Shown: positions 31,163-41,421, counted from the first letter of the stretch. The stretch: 64,000 nucleotides of DNA from Zygosaccharomyces rouxii (GCF_000026365.1 NC_012993.1:930001-994000); one strand, 5' to 3'. Notes: generated by a model from the letters alone, not told the origin. Program-made: numbers and translations.

Positions 31163-32149
31163 ATGGAGAAGCATAAGTACCGTATTGAAATTCAGCAGAT
31201 GATGTTTGTCTCCGGTGAGACTAATGACCCACCAGTGGAAACAACGTCATTAATAGAAGATATCGTTAGAGGTCAAGTCATTGAAATTCTACTTCAATCT
31301 ACCAAGACAGCTCATATGAGAAACAGTAAAAGTATATTACCTGAAGACGTCATCTTTCTTATTAGACACGATAAGGCTAAGGTCAACAGACTAAGAACCT
31401 ACTTATCGTGGAAGGATTTGCGTAAAAACGCCAAGGATCAAGATCCTACTGGTGGACCTGCAGGTGCAGGTGGAGGAGGTGGTGATGATGAAGATAAGAA
31501 AGTAGCACCAGATGGTGCAGAAAAGGAAAGTGGTGCTGTAATGAAGGTTAAGAAGTCGCAAATCAAGCTGCCTTGGGAATTACAATTTATGTTTAATGAA
31601 CAGGCACTGGAAAATAATGAAGAAGATGATGATTTAGATGAGGATGAGAGAGAAGCTAATATTGCGACCTTGAAAAGATTAAAGATGGCAGATGAAAGAA
31701 CAAAGTATATGACTAAGGAAGAATACGTACACTGGTCAGATTGTCGTCAGGCTAGTTTTACCTTTAGAAAAGCTAAAAGATTTAGAGACTGGTCAGGGAT
31801 ATCTCAATTGACTGAAGGTAAACCACACGACGATGTGATTGATATATTGGGTTTTCTAACTTTCGAAATTGTATGTGCTTTGACTGAAACTGCCCTAAAG
31901 GTGAAAAAGAGAGAACAAATGCTTCAAATACAAAAGGATAAATCTCAACAAACCGGCCAAGAGTTTAGTTTAAAACACTCTGCGAAAAGGAAGAAATGGC
32001 TTTTCGAAGGTCCTGACAATGTTGTTAGTCCCCTCAGGCGTTGTCATGTAGAAGAAGCATGGAGAATATTGCAGGCAATAGATATGAAGCATAGAGCCTT
32101 AAAAAATTTTAGAGGTGGTAAATTGAACTTAAGAACTGTTATTATATAG
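31163..32149 (+). CDS. SPT3: Spt3, TBP-interacting subunit of SAGA
   Basis: Histone-fold protein of the SAGA coactivator that contacts TBP and regulates its delivery to TATA promoters. The 328 aa protein (337 in S. cerevisiae) has an N-terminal histone fold (HKYRIEIQQMMFVSGE to about residue 90), an acidic and Gly-rich linker of variable length, and a second histone-fold region around 205-260 (EYVHWSDCRQASFTFRKAKR, DDVIDILGFLTFEIVC). The TBP-interaction segment is well conserved. In S. cerevisiae SPT3 is on chromosome IV while its neighbours here, THI80 and ELG1, are on chromosome XV. Confidence 0.98.
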   Translation: MEKHKYRIEIQQMMFVSGETNDPPVETTSLIEDIVRGQVIEILLQSTKTAHMRNSKSILPEDVIFLIRHDKAKVNRLRTYLSWKDLRKNAKDQDPTGGPAGAGGGGGDDEDKKVAPDGAEKESGAVMKVKKSQIKLPWELQFMFNEQALENNEEDDDLDEDEREANIATLKRLKMADERTKYMTKEEYVHWSDCRQASFTFRKAKRFRDWSGISQLTEGKPHDDVIDILGFLTFEIVCALTETALKVKKREQMLQIQKDKSQQTGQEFSLKHSAKRKKWLFEGPDNVVSPLRRCHVEEAWRILQAIDMKHRALKNFRGGKLNLRTVII

Positions 32150-32178
32150 ATTATGCATTTGTTTTTAATTAATTGTTA

Positions 32179-34404
32179 CTATTCCCAACTATCTATGACA
32201 AGCTTAGGGTCGGCTTCGAAATAAGGATTTTTGAACAACCCATCTTGTGACAATTGAGCTACGGCATTAAAATATTCACCTTCCGAAAAACCGTTTATCG
32301 CTTGTTTAAATAAACGTTTGTTGATCTGCCTCTTATTCCAATCTGATTGTGCAAACTTCAACACATAAGGATTGACAAGTTCGCCCAGTCGATTCCCACT
32401 GGTTGTTTTGAAATTGAAGTTTATCGAATCATCAATTGCACTTTTAGGATAATTTCCTTGAAACCCTTCTAGAATTTGACGAAGTTTTTTTGAATTTCTT
32501 GTTTTTCTGGTAATGTTGCTTATGGAGGATTCTTTCTTCCCAATTCTGGAACTTAAAAATGCAACAGAGGTCTCTTTAATTGTATTAAACCTCCTATCTC
32601 TTAAGTTTTGGACTGAATTGGGACCCTTATAATATGCAAGTAAATGATTTTCCATATAGCCGCCCACGTTCAATTCGAAGGGCAACAGTGGACGCCTGGT
32701 GTCATCTACGAGATGCATCTTATTGTCAATCATATAATCGTGCCGTAGTCTTTCTTGATCATCTGGTATGGAATCAAGAATAGAACGAGATTCGTACGAT
32801 AAATGTGTCAAATCTTTATCCTGTAAGATGGCGGATTTCCATTGACAGTTACTGGATAATATATCACTATGAGAAAGAAGATCTGAATAATGCACTGCAT
32901 CATCAAAGGATAAATCATCGTTTTTATTTCGCTCCAGTTGTCCTAAAGGGAATTTTCCTGGGGGTTGGCAATAGAATTGCAAGGCCATCAGAGATTTCCT
33001 TATATCTCTACGATTTACCTTTGCCAGGTGATTCAAAATAACATCATTAGGAACAATACCATTTTTAATACAGAAGCTTTTTAAAAAACTAGTTGTAGTT
33101 CTCACCGAAACTTTACTCGCATGAAAGATCGACTGCTCCTGTTGTGCCACTTGAACCAAATTATTGGGCACTAGACTCAAATTCCGACAGATCAAAACCA
33201 CAGGCCTTCTGCTTTGCCATAACAATTTTTCTATTGCCCCCCAAAAAAATTTATCGTGCTCCTTAAAGATTACATCAACATCATCCAGTAAGATTATACC
33301 CTTTGAACCTTGTCCCTTCACGTAATGCGAGGTAGAAAATTCTAACAAATTATCTAGAATATCCTTTTTACCTCTATTATTCGACGTGTTTATCTCATAA
33401 ATCTGGCCACCTACCATTTGCATTATAACCTCTATCAATGTATTTTTACCAATCCCATCACCATGTAGAATCATCAGCGGTACGAATTCAATCATAGGTC
33501 CTTCCTCTTCTTCTATATCATCTCTCACAATAAAATCATCTAATCTATCAGTGCCTTCCAAAACTTGTTTTTTCATCAATAACTTTGATCTACTCGTATG
33601 ATTTTTCAACTTAGTAAATGCATTTTCAATCCATTCATAGACCGCTTTCTTCATTGAAGTTTCTAACATGACCTGTTGTAATGTCTCTGGCTTGCTGAAT
33701 TGAGGCCAAAGGTTAGAATCCTTGACCCCTTCCGCCATCATAGTCGCATAGCTTGGGGTTTGCTGATCTAGCTGACTTCGCAACGACGCATATTCTTTCG
33801 GATCTATTTGAGGTGGATGGTAAGCAAATGACTTAGCTCTAGGTAAGTCTAATGTTTTATATTCAATTTCTGGGTCACACTGAACCAATTGATGAGACGG
33901 CAGTGGTGCTTCTAAATCCTGTAACTTTGATATTTCATGGAACCTTTGCAACGGCCCACTAGATGCATGTGTGTCATTTGTCTGAATAGAAACTTCTTTC
34001 TCAGGTTTAACTTCTGATTGCTTAAAATTGCTAAACAAATCCTTCAGACTTGTCTTCTTGAAGCTTGACGGGTAGGTAACCTTCTTTTCTGCCATCATAT
34101 ATTCGTCACCTTCATTATCCAGAGAAATGACTTCAGGTTCAGGTTCAGGTTCAGGGACTTTCTTGGATTTTCTATTCATCAAGAAACCCTGTACTGATTG
34201 CTTACCTTCAGAGGGCTTCTTGGAAACCATACTAGGCTCCTCTTCGTATCTCAATGGAGATGACGTGTCTTCTCTTGAGAATTCATTGGATTCAACTATA
34301 ACTTCATCTTCTTCATCTACGGATATCTCTTCAGGAACTTCCTGCTTACTTTTCCTCTTCGTATTACCATTCAGCAACTCAGTCACTGAAACGGCCCTCT
34401 TCAT
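32179..34404 (-). CDS. ELG1: Elg1, large subunit of the PCNA-unloading RFC-like complex
   Basis: Elg1 replaces Rfc1 in a complex with Rfc2-5 that unloads PCNA (including SUMO-PCNA) after replication. The 741 aa protein has a disordered N-terminus rich in Glu/Asp/Ser with KxxSxxFL-type short motifs such as SVQGFLMNRK (near 69-78), resembling PIP/SIM regions. An AAA+ region follows. The P-loop is degenerate: LHGDGIGKN near 313-320, with His for the first Gly and Asn for Thr/Ser. Walker B is intact (IILLDDVDVIF). A C-terminal helical RFC collar follows. Length is close to S. cerevisiae (791 aa). Tail-to-tail with SPT3 with only 29 bases between stops. Confidence 0.9.
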   Translation of the reverse strand: MKRAVSVTELLNGNTKRKSKQEVPEEISVDEEDEVIVESNEFSREDTSSPLRYEEEPSMVSKKPSEGKQSVQGFLMNRKSKKVPEPEPEPEVISLDNEGDEYMMAEKKVTYPSSFKKTSLKDLFSNFKQSEVKPEKEVSIQTNDTHASSGPLQRFHEISKLQDLEAPLPSHQLVQCDPEIEYKTLDLPRAKSFAYHPPQIDPKEYASLRSQLDQQTPSYATMMAEGVKDSNLWPQFSKPETLQQVMLETSMKKAVYEWIENAFTKLKNHTSRSKLLMKKQVLEGTDRLDDFIVRDDIEEEEGPMIEFVPLMILHGDGIGKNTLIEVIMQMVGGQIYEINTSNNRGKKDILDNLLEFSTSHYVKGQGSKGIILLDDVDVIFKEHDKFFWGAIEKLLWQSRRPVVLICRNLSLVPNNLVQVAQQEQSIFHASKVSVRTTTSFLKSFCIKNGIVPNDVILNHLAKVNRRDIRKSLMALQFYCQPPGKFPLGQLERNKNDDLSFDDAVHYSDLLSHSDILSSNCQWKSAILQDKDLTHLSYESRSILDSIPDDQERLRHDYMIDNKMHLVDDTRRPLLPFELNVGGYMENHLLAYYKGPNSVQNLRDRRFNTIKETSVAFLSSRIGKKESSISNITRKTRNSKKLRQILEGFQGNYPKSAIDDSINFNFKTTSGNRLGELVNPYVLKFAQSDWNKRQINKRLFKQAINGFSEGEYFNAVAQLSQDGLFKNPYFEADPKLVIDSWE

Positions 34405-34605
34405 GGATAAGAAACCACTGCTTAGCAGACCTTCAACGCCTTTCTCACCTCTATGATGAATTGCAATGAAGATTGGGTTTGTATCTATCTTGTATAAACG
34501 CGCGTCACGAAATGGTTCCCTACCGAATACTCATTACTATACTACTATACTACTATACTGATAGTGCTATTATTATACAAGTGAGTAAATCTCTTAAAAA
34601 GACTT

Positions 34606-35415
34606 CTAGTACCTCTCTTTTAGCCTAGAGGCAACTGTACGTAGGTTACCGTAGACCTTACCTGGAGGAGAACCGAGAATTAGACTTACAACTGCCTCTC
34701 GTGCCATTCTAATATGTGTAAACCCACCCAAGATGTGGATTTTGGCATCGGCAAGTACAATTCTCGTTCTGGTAGCATTTTCAATGGCAAATTTGGTCTT
34801 ACCATCTTTACCTGCAATACGACCAATGGCTCTTGACAAATGGTCACCGTTCAAAGTCTTGACATCCTTGACCTCGAAAGTCTCAATGTAAAGGTCGTCC
34901 AATCTAAGTAGAGCAATGGAATCATCAAGATCAAACCCTAGTGTAAAAGCCTTGATAAAATCGGCCCCTTTCTGTAGAGCACCGGGGTCCGTCGTTTGAC
35001 GAGGATGGGATCTCAATTCCACACTTTTCGTTTTGAGATTCATTCTCACTTGTAGTTTCAAATGTTCTACCAATGGTGGATATATTTTGGTCCAGTTGTT
35101 TCTGAGCGGTGTCATTCTATGAGGAGGGACACCGACTTTTCTACTCTCTATCTTAACTCTTTCACCAGATGACTTCTTAGCAGAACCGAATCTTGGTTTC
35201 CCTTGATCATCTAAAACCACACCTTTAGACTCCTGTTGCTTAGGAGATTCCTGTTCTTGCTCTTGATCTTGATCCTTCATTTCTGTATCTTGTCCGACAA
35301 GCACATCGTCATCGTCATCATCAATTTGTGCAGTGTTATCAACACCAACAATCCTGGAACTTTCAACAGGAGCTGTTGGTGCTTCAGACTTCTTCAAAGC
35401 AGTTGGTGCAACCAT
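34606..35415 (-). CDS. PNO1: Pno1 (Dim2), KH-domain small-subunit assembly factor
   Basis: Ribosome assembly protein that binds the 3' end of 18S pre-rRNA, partners the nuclease Nob1 and remains on cytoplasmic 40S precursors. The 269 aa protein (274 in S. cerevisiae) has an acidic Gln/Glu/Asp-rich N-terminus to about residue 75, then two KH-like folds. Conserved segments include SRAIGRIAGKDGKTKFAIEN (GKDG loop) and ILGGFTHIRMAREAVVSLILG. Its promoter carries PAC and RRPE elements typical of ribosome-biogenesis genes, which supports the call independently. Confidence 0.97.
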   Translation of the reverse strand: MVAPTALKKSEAPTAPVESSRIVGVDNTAQIDDDDDDVLVGQDTEMKDQDQEQEQESPKQQESKGVVLDDQGKPRFGSAKKSSGERVKIESRKVGVPPHRMTPLRNNWTKIYPPLVEHLKLQVRMNLKTKSVELRSHPRQTTDPGALQKGADFIKAFTLGFDLDDSIALLRLDDLYIETFEVKDVKTLNGDHLSRAIGRIAGKDGKTKFAIENATRTRIVLADAKIHILGGFTHIRMAREAVVSLILGSPPGKVYGNLRTVASRLKERY

Positions 35416-35491
35416 GGCTGTGGACTAGAATGCTCTTATGATTGACTCTACAAATGCATGCGATGTGATTTAGACATCGATGAGATGAGAT

Positions 35492-35501
35492 GCGATGAGC
35501 T
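35492..35501 (+). promoter_or_regulatory. PAC box (GCGATGAGCT) for PNO1
   Basis: Perfect match to GCGATGAGNT, the site of Dot6/Tod6 found before yeast ribosome-biogenesis genes. It lies 77 bases upstream of the PNO1 ATG, with further GATGAG repeats at 35477-35490. Confidence 0.8.
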
Positions 35502-35505
35502 TCTC

Positions 35506-35516
35506 AAAATTTTTCA
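35506..35516 (-). promoter_or_regulatory. RRPE box (TGAAAAATTTT) for PNO1
   Basis: Perfect RRPE on the minus strand, four bases from the PAC box. The PAC-then-RRPE arrangement is characteristic of genes for rRNA processing and is bound by Stb3 in S. cerevisiae. Confidence 0.8.
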
Positions 35517-35552
35517 CTTGCAAAAGGAAAGTGTCAAAAAGGTCTTCAACAG

Positions 35553-35560
35553 TCACGTGA
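35553..35560. promoter_or_regulatory. TCACGTGA palindrome, PNO1-MDM32 promoter
   Basis: Perfect E-box palindrome about 138 bases upstream of PNO1 and 300 upstream of MDM32. Candidate Cbf1 site by motif only. Confidence 0.5.
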
Positions 35561-35862
35561 TACAGAGGTAAGGGAATTACAAGTATAAGATAGCTCAGAT
35601 AATGCTTGGGAGAGTCTCAAAACTGCTGTGTCGAGTCCCTAAGAACCGTCTTTCTACTCACTATTTCATGGCTCTTCAATTAAGTTTAGGCGGGTGGAAA
35701 ATTTAGCACAATGCGAACTCATACAAGTACAAAATTATTCAAACTATTGACAAAATTTTAGCTGACATTTCCATCTATCACTGTCTCACATAGAGTTGTT
35801 GTTGTTTTCATCTCAAAAAGAACCACTTGTACATATTTTGTTAGGTTTACCCCTGGTGTGAA

Positions 35863-37644
35863 ATGCGTAACCTGCTCGTAAGGAGTACAGTCAGAGCAGC
35901 TCGAAATAGCTGCTTATCAAGGGTCACTTGTTGGCAGCCACTCTGGTATGGAGTACGTAATTTTCATCAATGTGGAAAAGGTCCATTAATGAATCAGTTC
36001 AAAAAGAATCCAAATCCTCAGGATATGTTAAGTAACAATACAGATTATCTGCACATTCAAAATATACTGCTTCAGAAAAATCGTACAAGGATGGACAAAG
36101 AGCGGCTACTGTCAGAAGCTACTAATTTTTACCAAAGGTTTAAAATTAACACTAAGTGGTTACTCATAAGAGGTAATAGACCGTTTTCTGCCAACGAAAT
36201 AAGTACCATGTTCTCATGGTTATTGATTTCACAAATTGCCTGGATCATATTGGGAACGACGACGTTTGTTTCTATAATTTTACTCATTTTCAATACAGTT
36301 TTTGCCAAGGAAGTGGTAGGTAGATGTATTGGTAAAATGTTGAATGCATATTTGGACGGTATAGATGTGAATTTTCAAGATGCATTGATACCGGAATGGA
36401 AGAAAAGGTGTATTAGGTTTAATAAAGTGGAATTAAAGACTTCACAACAGGAACATATGGAGCAGGATGAAAAGGAACCCAAGTTTGAATTTGATCTTAA
36501 ATTCCATCAGATAGAGCTGAAGCTAAATTTAATGAAGTGGCTTTGGGGTAATGGCCTGATCCAAGATATATCTGTCTTTGGCATGAAAGGTGATGCAAAG
36601 GTCAACTATGCATATAAATCAAAATCCCCAAAGGATTTTCTCATTGATTGGTTTTCCAATAAGGAATACCATTTGGGTAGAGTACAAATCACAGATTCCA
36701 GTGTGAACGTTCATGATAAACAAATGGGGACTAAATTCAAACTCTCCATATATGATTTAGAGATGCCGCAATTGAGATTCGAATGGATGATCCCAGACTT
36801 CTTTAATGCGAATATTGTCACAGGTGCCATCAATCATTCACTTTTCTCAATTCACAAGAGGCAACACAAATTGCCCTATATAAACGAATTGGAGCAGGAT
36901 CTTCAGCATTGGAAAAGAATAACCAGGTTGAGATTGGACTCAATCAACGTTAGAGATTTGGGTCTTAACAGATCTAATTCCTTCAACTGGGTAGAAGATG
37001 GTGACCTCGAAATTATTGCAGATGTGATGTTACCACATACTGAAACGGATACAGGTGACTATGATGATAATAGCAAATACATGGTTCTCGATTTGAAGTT
37101 TAAATTTAAGGATTTGAAGGCAAAATTCCCGGATAATGCCCCCAGACTATCCACTGGCGAACACATCATTTCACTGGAAGAGCTAAAGCCACTAATTTCT
37201 TACATCAATACACAGCACGGAATTTTCCAATCATTTAGCGACATTAGACATTCAAATTCTACATGGAACTCACCACAAGTTGCCATCAAAAAGACTAAAT
37301 CGTACCCGAATGTAACAGTAATTTCGACACCATCAAGATGGCCCCAAAGTGAAGATGGTGAATCTGCTAAAAACCAAGAAATTATTAAATTTCATGATCA
37401 ACCAGCACAGGACAATAATGATATTGTTCTTCGCTGTAGAATAGTGAAGAATGCCCAAGAGTTGAAAAACATGATCATGTTCCAAGAAACTGGTGTTTAC
37501 GATTCCCTAAGCATGGAACTTTATGTTGATTTGATCAAAATGGTCGACGAGTGGGAATACAGAAAGAAGAGTGATTGGATGAAACTTTGGGGGACGACTG
37601 TGGTCACCCAACTTGTACTTTTTGGATTTGGTGCGATGGTCTAA
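35863..37644 (+). CDS. MDM32: Mdm32, mitochondrial inner-membrane protein for shape and inheritance
   Basis: Mdm32 and its relative Mdm31 act in the inner membrane and are needed for normal mitochondrial shape, mtDNA nucleoid stability and inheritance. The 593 aa protein (622 in S. cerevisiae) has a basic N-terminal presequence (MRNLLVRSTVRAARNSCLSR). The first membrane segment lies near 109-145 (WLLISQIAWIILGTTTFVSIILL), a large hydrophilic domain follows, and a short hydrophobic segment closes the C-terminus (VVTQLVLFGFGAMV). Topology therefore places the bulk between the two segments. SPP2 follows tail to tail. Confidence 0.94.
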   Translation: MRNLLVRSTVRAARNSCLSRVTCWQPLWYGVRNFHQCGKGPLMNQFKKNPNPQDMLSNNTDYLHIQNILLQKNRTRMDKERLLSEATNFYQRFKINTKWLLIRGNRPFSANEISTMFSWLLISQIAWIILGTTTFVSIILLIFNTVFAKEVVGRCIGKMLNAYLDGIDVNFQDALIPEWKKRCIRFNKVELKTSQQEHMEQDEKEPKFEFDLKFHQIELKLNLMKWLWGNGLIQDISVFGMKGDAKVNYAYKSKSPKDFLIDWFSNKEYHLGRVQITDSSVNVHDKQMGTKFKLSIYDLEMPQLRFEWMIPDFFNANIVTGAINHSLFSIHKRQHKLPYINELEQDLQHWKRITRLRLDSINVRDLGLNRSNSFNWVEDGDLEIIADVMLPHTETDTGDYDDNSKYMVLDLKFKFKDLKAKFPDNAPRLSTGEHIISLEELKPLISYINTQHGIFQSFSDIRHSNSTWNSPQVAIKKTKSYPNVTVISTPSRWPQSEDGESAKNQEIIKFHDQPAQDNNDIVLRCRIVKNAQELKNMIMFQETGVYDSLSMELYVDLIKMVDEWEYRKKSDWMKLWGTTVVTQLVLFGFGAMV

Positions 37645-37767
37645 ATGTACAACAAATTGACGAGTTTAATGATTGCCTAATAGTTTAATATTTTTTAGTA
37701 CTGATACATTTTTTTAGCGTGTAAATATTAATTCATCATTATACAAATGCTTTAATCCATTTTAAAT

Positions 37768-38361
37768 TCATGTAACCTTTTCTCCCGATTTTTTATCAAC
37801 TTTGACCACGGGCATATATGAGTCCTCCTGCTCTTTATTCCTACCATTATTATTGTGATTCGGTAGGGCCTTCGCACCAATTCCCAAGAATGGCAGTCTC
37901 GGTGCTGGCGAATCACCACCGTTCCTCTCATCCTCTTTACCATCCCATCCCATTCCCCTTAGTAAAGCTTCACCAAATTCTTCTACAGGGACTTTTTCAT
38001 ATTCCTCTTTCTTCGTGATTTCAGGTAACGAATCCTCATCCGGAAGCTTTAAGTTGATGTGTTCTTGACCATTCGACGTATCTTCCTGCTGATTCTCATC
38101 ATTTACCGTTATGAGTCCATATTTGGGTTTAGCGTCTTTTGTGTTAGCCTTGGCAGGTCTCTCACCATTAAAGAAACTAGATCTCAATGTTTCTGGTTCG
38201 ATGACCAGCTTTTTCTCTGGTTCTTCTTGGTACTCATCCACATGCGTTAGCTTTATCTTGGTCTTCTTCTTGCCCTGATCATCCTCACCGAACACATTAC
38301 TTCTCTTCTTCTTGCCAGATTTCTTACCCTTGGACTTGAGATCCAATGCAAATCCACTCAT
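37768..38361 (-). CDS. SPP2: Spp2, G-patch activator of the Prp2 spliceosomal ATPase
   Basis: Spp2 binds the DEAH-box ATPase Prp2 and is required for spliceosome activation before the first splicing step. The 197 aa protein (185 in S. cerevisiae) is very lysine-rich at the N-terminus (SKGKKSGKKKR), has a conserved SSFFNGERPAKA segment, and carries the G-patch at about 126-150 beginning EEFGEALLRGMGWDGKE. The region after the G-patch is longer than the minimal motif and ends with a charged tail. Confidence 0.92.
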   Translation of the reverse strand: MSGFALDLKSKGKKSGKKKRSNVFGEDDQGKKKTKIKLTHVDEYQEEPEKKLVIEPETLRSSFFNGERPAKANTKDAKPKYGLITVNDENQQEDTSNGQEHINLKLPDEDSLPEITKKEEYEKVPVEEFGEALLRGMGWDGKEDERNGGDSPAPRLPFLGIGAKALPNHNNNGRNKEQEDSYMPVVKVDKKSGEKVT

Positions 38362-38502
38362 CGTTGATGGTAAGGTCTGTATTCATTCAATATTTGAGAA
38401 CACATTGGTAGTTTTCACCATTGGGTAAGTATCAACTTCCCGTCTACTTACAACTTCAACAAAACGTTTCGACCACAATAGATCGCTAAAGGAAGACGGC
38501 AA

Positions 38503-39858
38503 ATGCTTATAGCACGTCGTTTTGCATATCTTGTACGACCACAATCGCTACCAGTAACTAAATTTGGTCCATTGAGCATACCTGCACGAAGATTCAGTAT
38601 TTATAAATGTATTGGCCAAGAGTATAAAGAATCAACATTGAATAAAAACCCTAAATCGAGTCAAAAGAATAGCAAACCATGGTTAGAGCCCCGTTGGAAT
38701 AATATCAAGGCAAAATTAGATGATACCAGAAAAGTGGTCAATAAATATGCTACTCAATTGCAGTACCATTTTAGTAAGGCTCGAGATGCCATACGGGATG
38801 CCAATAAGAAGATTGCTGAACAAGAGAGAGATAGATCAAATCAAAGGTTAAATTATAACAAGGATGTCGAAAATGACGGTCAAATTCAAGGGCTACCATC
38901 TGAAAGAGAGATATATCGTCGTAAATGGTCTCGAAAGTTAGAATTTTATTTGGATTCATTACAAGAAACCATATTTACCGCTACTAGAGCACTCAACGAC
39001 GTGACTGGCTATTCTAGTATTCAAAAACTACGGAAAAGTATTCAATTGATGGAAGGTACTTTGGAAGAGACTAGAAGTGAGTTAAGAGAGCTAAAGGAAG
39101 ATTATGCGATGGCCATTGAAGAACGGACAAGATCTCAAAGGGAGCTGAATGAATTGTTACAGAGGAAAAACATCTGGACCCCAGAAGAATTGGAAAGATT
39201 CACCCTACTCTACAAGAATGATGCAATGAACCTAAAGAAAGAACAGCAATTGAAGACTAAAGTTAATGCAATGGAGGTCAAACAAGAAAAACTAAATGAC
39301 GATTTATACCGTGCGATATTGACTCGTTACCACGAGGAACAAATATGGTCCGACAAAATTAGGAGGACTTCTACTTGGGGGACTTTCCTGCTGATGACGG
39401 TTAACATCATATTGTTTCTAGTGTTCCAATTGCTTTTAGAACCTTGGAAAAGAAGAAGATTAACCAGTTCATTTGAGGTTAAAGTAAAGCAAGCTCTTGA
39501 CCAATATGCGGATGAACAAACCACGGCATTAAAAGATTTATCAGCCACTATGCACGATAAAAAGAGTGCCAATGAGCCCGTGGCCACAGATGATGGGGCT
39601 AAGACTGCAATTACACCTACAACCAAAGAAATTTCACAAAAAACTATGGATTATGTTTATGAGAAGCCCTGGCAATTTTACGAAGCCGCTAGAGCTTATA
39701 CTATTCACATGTGGAACTGGATCAAGATAAAAGCAGCTCGCTTCGACCCCTCTGATGCTCTAAATTTGCATTCTGAAAAGACTTTGACCAATTTACAACT
39801 CTACGCCTGTTCCATCTTCCTATTTATATGCGGTACAGCTATGTCACGCATTATATGA
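38503..39858 (+). CDS. SHE9: She9 (Mdm33), mitochondrial inner-membrane morphology protein
   Basis: She9/Mdm33 acts in inner-membrane fission and mitochondrial shape. The 451 aa protein (456 in S. cerevisiae) has a basic presequence ([15 protein letters not shown]), a long coiled-coil region at about 55-285 rich in Glu/Lys/Arg/Gln, and a membrane segment at about 300-315 ([19 protein letters not shown]). A hydrophilic stretch and a second hydrophobic segment at the very C-terminus ([17 protein letters not shown]) follow. Domain order matches the known two-membrane-span topology with the coil in the matrix. Confidence 0.95.
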   Translation: MLIARRFAYLVRPQSLPVTKFGPLSIPARRFSIYKCIGQEYKESTLNKNPKSSQKNSKPWLEPRWNNIKAKLDDTRKVVNKYATQLQYHFSKARDAIRDANKKIAEQERDRSNQRLNYNKDVENDGQIQGLPSEREIYRRKWSRKLEFYLDSLQETIFTATRALNDVTGYSSIQKLRKSIQLMEGTLEETRSELRELKEDYAMAIEERTRSQRELNELLQRKNIWTPEELERFTLLYKNDAMNLKKEQQLKTKVNAMEVKQEKLNDDLYRAILTRYHEEQIWSDKIRRTSTWGTFLLMTVNIILFLVFQLLLEPWKRRRLTSSFEVKVKQALDQYADEQTTALKDLSATMHDKKSANEPVATDDGAKTAITPTTKEISQKTMDYVYEKPWQFYEAARAYTIHMWNWIKIKAARFDPSDALNLHSEKTLTNLQLYACSIFLFICGTAMSRII

Positions 39859-40063
39859 AACCTGAACTCGAATTTTCTGTAAATAAAATATAGAATTGTA
39901 ATATGAATCCCATTTGGAATAGAATACTGACCCATTTCTTTGATCTTCACCGTCGATCATCTAGTCACATGGCATATATATTCTTCTTATTCACGTTATA
40001 ACGTACAAAGTGATGCTACCTTAGACATCAAAGGACCTTTAAAGTTGGTCCAACTTTAAATGG

Positions 40064-40072
40064 TTTGCCACC
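40064..40072 (-). promoter_or_regulatory. PACE element (GGTGGCAAA), Rpn4 site for RPT3
   Basis: Perfect nonamer GGTGGCAAA on the minus strand, 66 bases before the RPT3 ATG. This is the proteasome-associated control element bound by Rpn4, present before most yeast proteasome genes. It falls inside the extra in-frame codons that precede the chosen start, which argues those codons are promoter rather than coding. Confidence 0.92.
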
Positions 40073-40137
40073 TTAACAAGAACATCAAAGGAGATATAGG
40101 AGGAAATCCTCTGATAGAGAACAGTTTGAGAGTTATA

Positions 40138-41421
40138 ATGGAGGAATTAGGAATTGTAAACCCAGCTGAAAGTATTGTTGAAGAGAAGCCACCTGCTATT
40201 AAGTCTTATGGTGCGTTGGTGTCGCAATTAAACAACAATAGTGGTAGTTTGGTTTCACAAGGGAATGCTGATGTGTATTTAAAATTGAAAAAACTGGAAA
40301 AAGAATATGAGCTTTTAAATCTACAGGGTGAATATATTAAGGATGAACAACGTCATTTGAAAAGAGAATTGTTTAGGGCTCAAGAAGAAGTGAAGAGAAT
40401 CCAGTCAGTACCTCTGGTGATTGGCCAATTTTTGGAACCTATTGATCAGAATACAGGTATTGTCTCCAGTACTACTGGGATGAGTTATGTGGTAAGAATT
40501 TTATCAACCTTAGACAGAGAATTGCTAAAACCATCCATGTCGGTGGCGCTACACCGTCATTCCAATGCATTAGTGGTTATTTTACCACCAGATTCAGATT
40601 CTAGTATATCTATTATGAATGAGTCTGAGAAACCAGATGTTACTTATTCAGATGTAGGTGGGTTGGACATACAAAAGCAAGAAATCAGGGAGGCGGTAGA
40701 GTTACCATTGACACAAGCAGATTTATACCAACAGATTGGGATTGATCCACCAAGAGGTGTTCTATTGTATGGTCCTCCAGGTACCGGTAAAACTATGTTG
40801 GTTAAAGCTGTGGCAAATAGTACTTCTGCTGCATTCATCAGAGTTAATGGTTCTGAATTCGTTCACAAATATCTGGGTGAAGGTCCTAGAATGGTTCGTG
40901 ATGTGTTTAGACTTGCTAGAGAAAATGCACCATCCATTATTTTCATCGATGAAGTGGATTCTATTGCTACAAAGCGTTTTGATGCACAGACGGGGTCTGA
41001 TCGTGAAGTGCAACGTATTTTAATCGAATTAATGACACAGATGGATGGTTTCGACCAAAGTACTAACGTTAAGGTGATTATGGCTACGAACAGAGCTGAT
41101 ACCTTAGATCCTGCATTGTTAAGACCTGGTAGATTGGACAGAAAGATCGAATTCCCCTCCCTGCGTGATAGACGTGAACGTCGTCTAATCTTCGGCACTA
41201 TTGCCGCTAAGATGTCATTGGCCCCGGAGGCAGATTTGGACTCTTTAATTATTCGTAACGATTCTTTATCAGGTGCCGTCATTGCAGCTATCATGCAGGA
41301 AGCCGGTCTACGTGCAGTGAGGAGGAACAGATATGTCATTTTACAGAGTGATTTGGAAGAAGCTTACGATGCTCAAGTTAAAACTGAAAATGATGTCGAC
41401 AAATTCGATTTCTACAAATGA
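40138..41421 (+). CDS. RPT3: Rpt3, AAA ATPase of the 26S proteasome base
   Basis: One of six ATPases that unfold substrates and open the 20S gate. The 427 aa protein (428 in S. cerevisiae) starts MEELGIVNP, aligning with the S. cerevisiae start. An ATG at 40060 is in frame and would add 26 residues, but that stretch contains the PACE site and has no counterpart. Features are an N-terminal coiled coil (about 45-95), OB fold, Walker A GPPGTGKT at 212-219, Walker [11 protein letters not shown], the arginine-finger region [14 protein letters not shown], and a C-terminal HbYX motif (FYK) for docking in the 20S alpha ring. Confidence 0.98.
   Translation: MEELGIVNPAESIVEEKPPAIKSYGALVSQLNNNSGSLVSQGNADVYLKLKKLEKEYELLNLQGEYIKDEQRHLKRELFRAQEEVKRIQSVPLVIGQFLEPIDQNTGIVSSTTGMSYVVRILSTLDRELLKPSMSVALHRHSNALVVILPPDSDSSISIMNESEKPDVTYSDVGGLDIQKQEIREAVELPLTQADLYQQIGIDPPRGVLLYGPPGTGKTMLVKAVANSTSAAFIRVNGSEFVHKYLGEGPRMVRDVFRLARENAPSIIFIDEVDSIATKRFDAQTGSDREVQRILIELMTQMDGFDQSTNVKVIMATNRADTLDPALLRPGRLDRKIEFPSLRDRRERRLIFGTIAAKMSLAPEADLDSLIIRNDSLSGAVIAAIMQEAGLRAVRRNRYVILQSDLEEAYDAQVKTENDVDKFDFYK

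Larger units (their letters stand above)
35416..35862. promoter_or_regulatory. PNO1-MDM32 divergent promoter
   Basis: This 447-base region between divergent genes holds a PAC box (35492-35501), an RRPE box (35506-35516) and a TCACGTGA palindrome (35553-35560), all nearer to PNO1. Confidence 0.75.

Noticed and set aside
40060..40137. 26-residue N-terminal extension of Rpt3
   Set aside because: It contains the Rpn4 site and does not align with Rpt3; the conserved start is at 40138.
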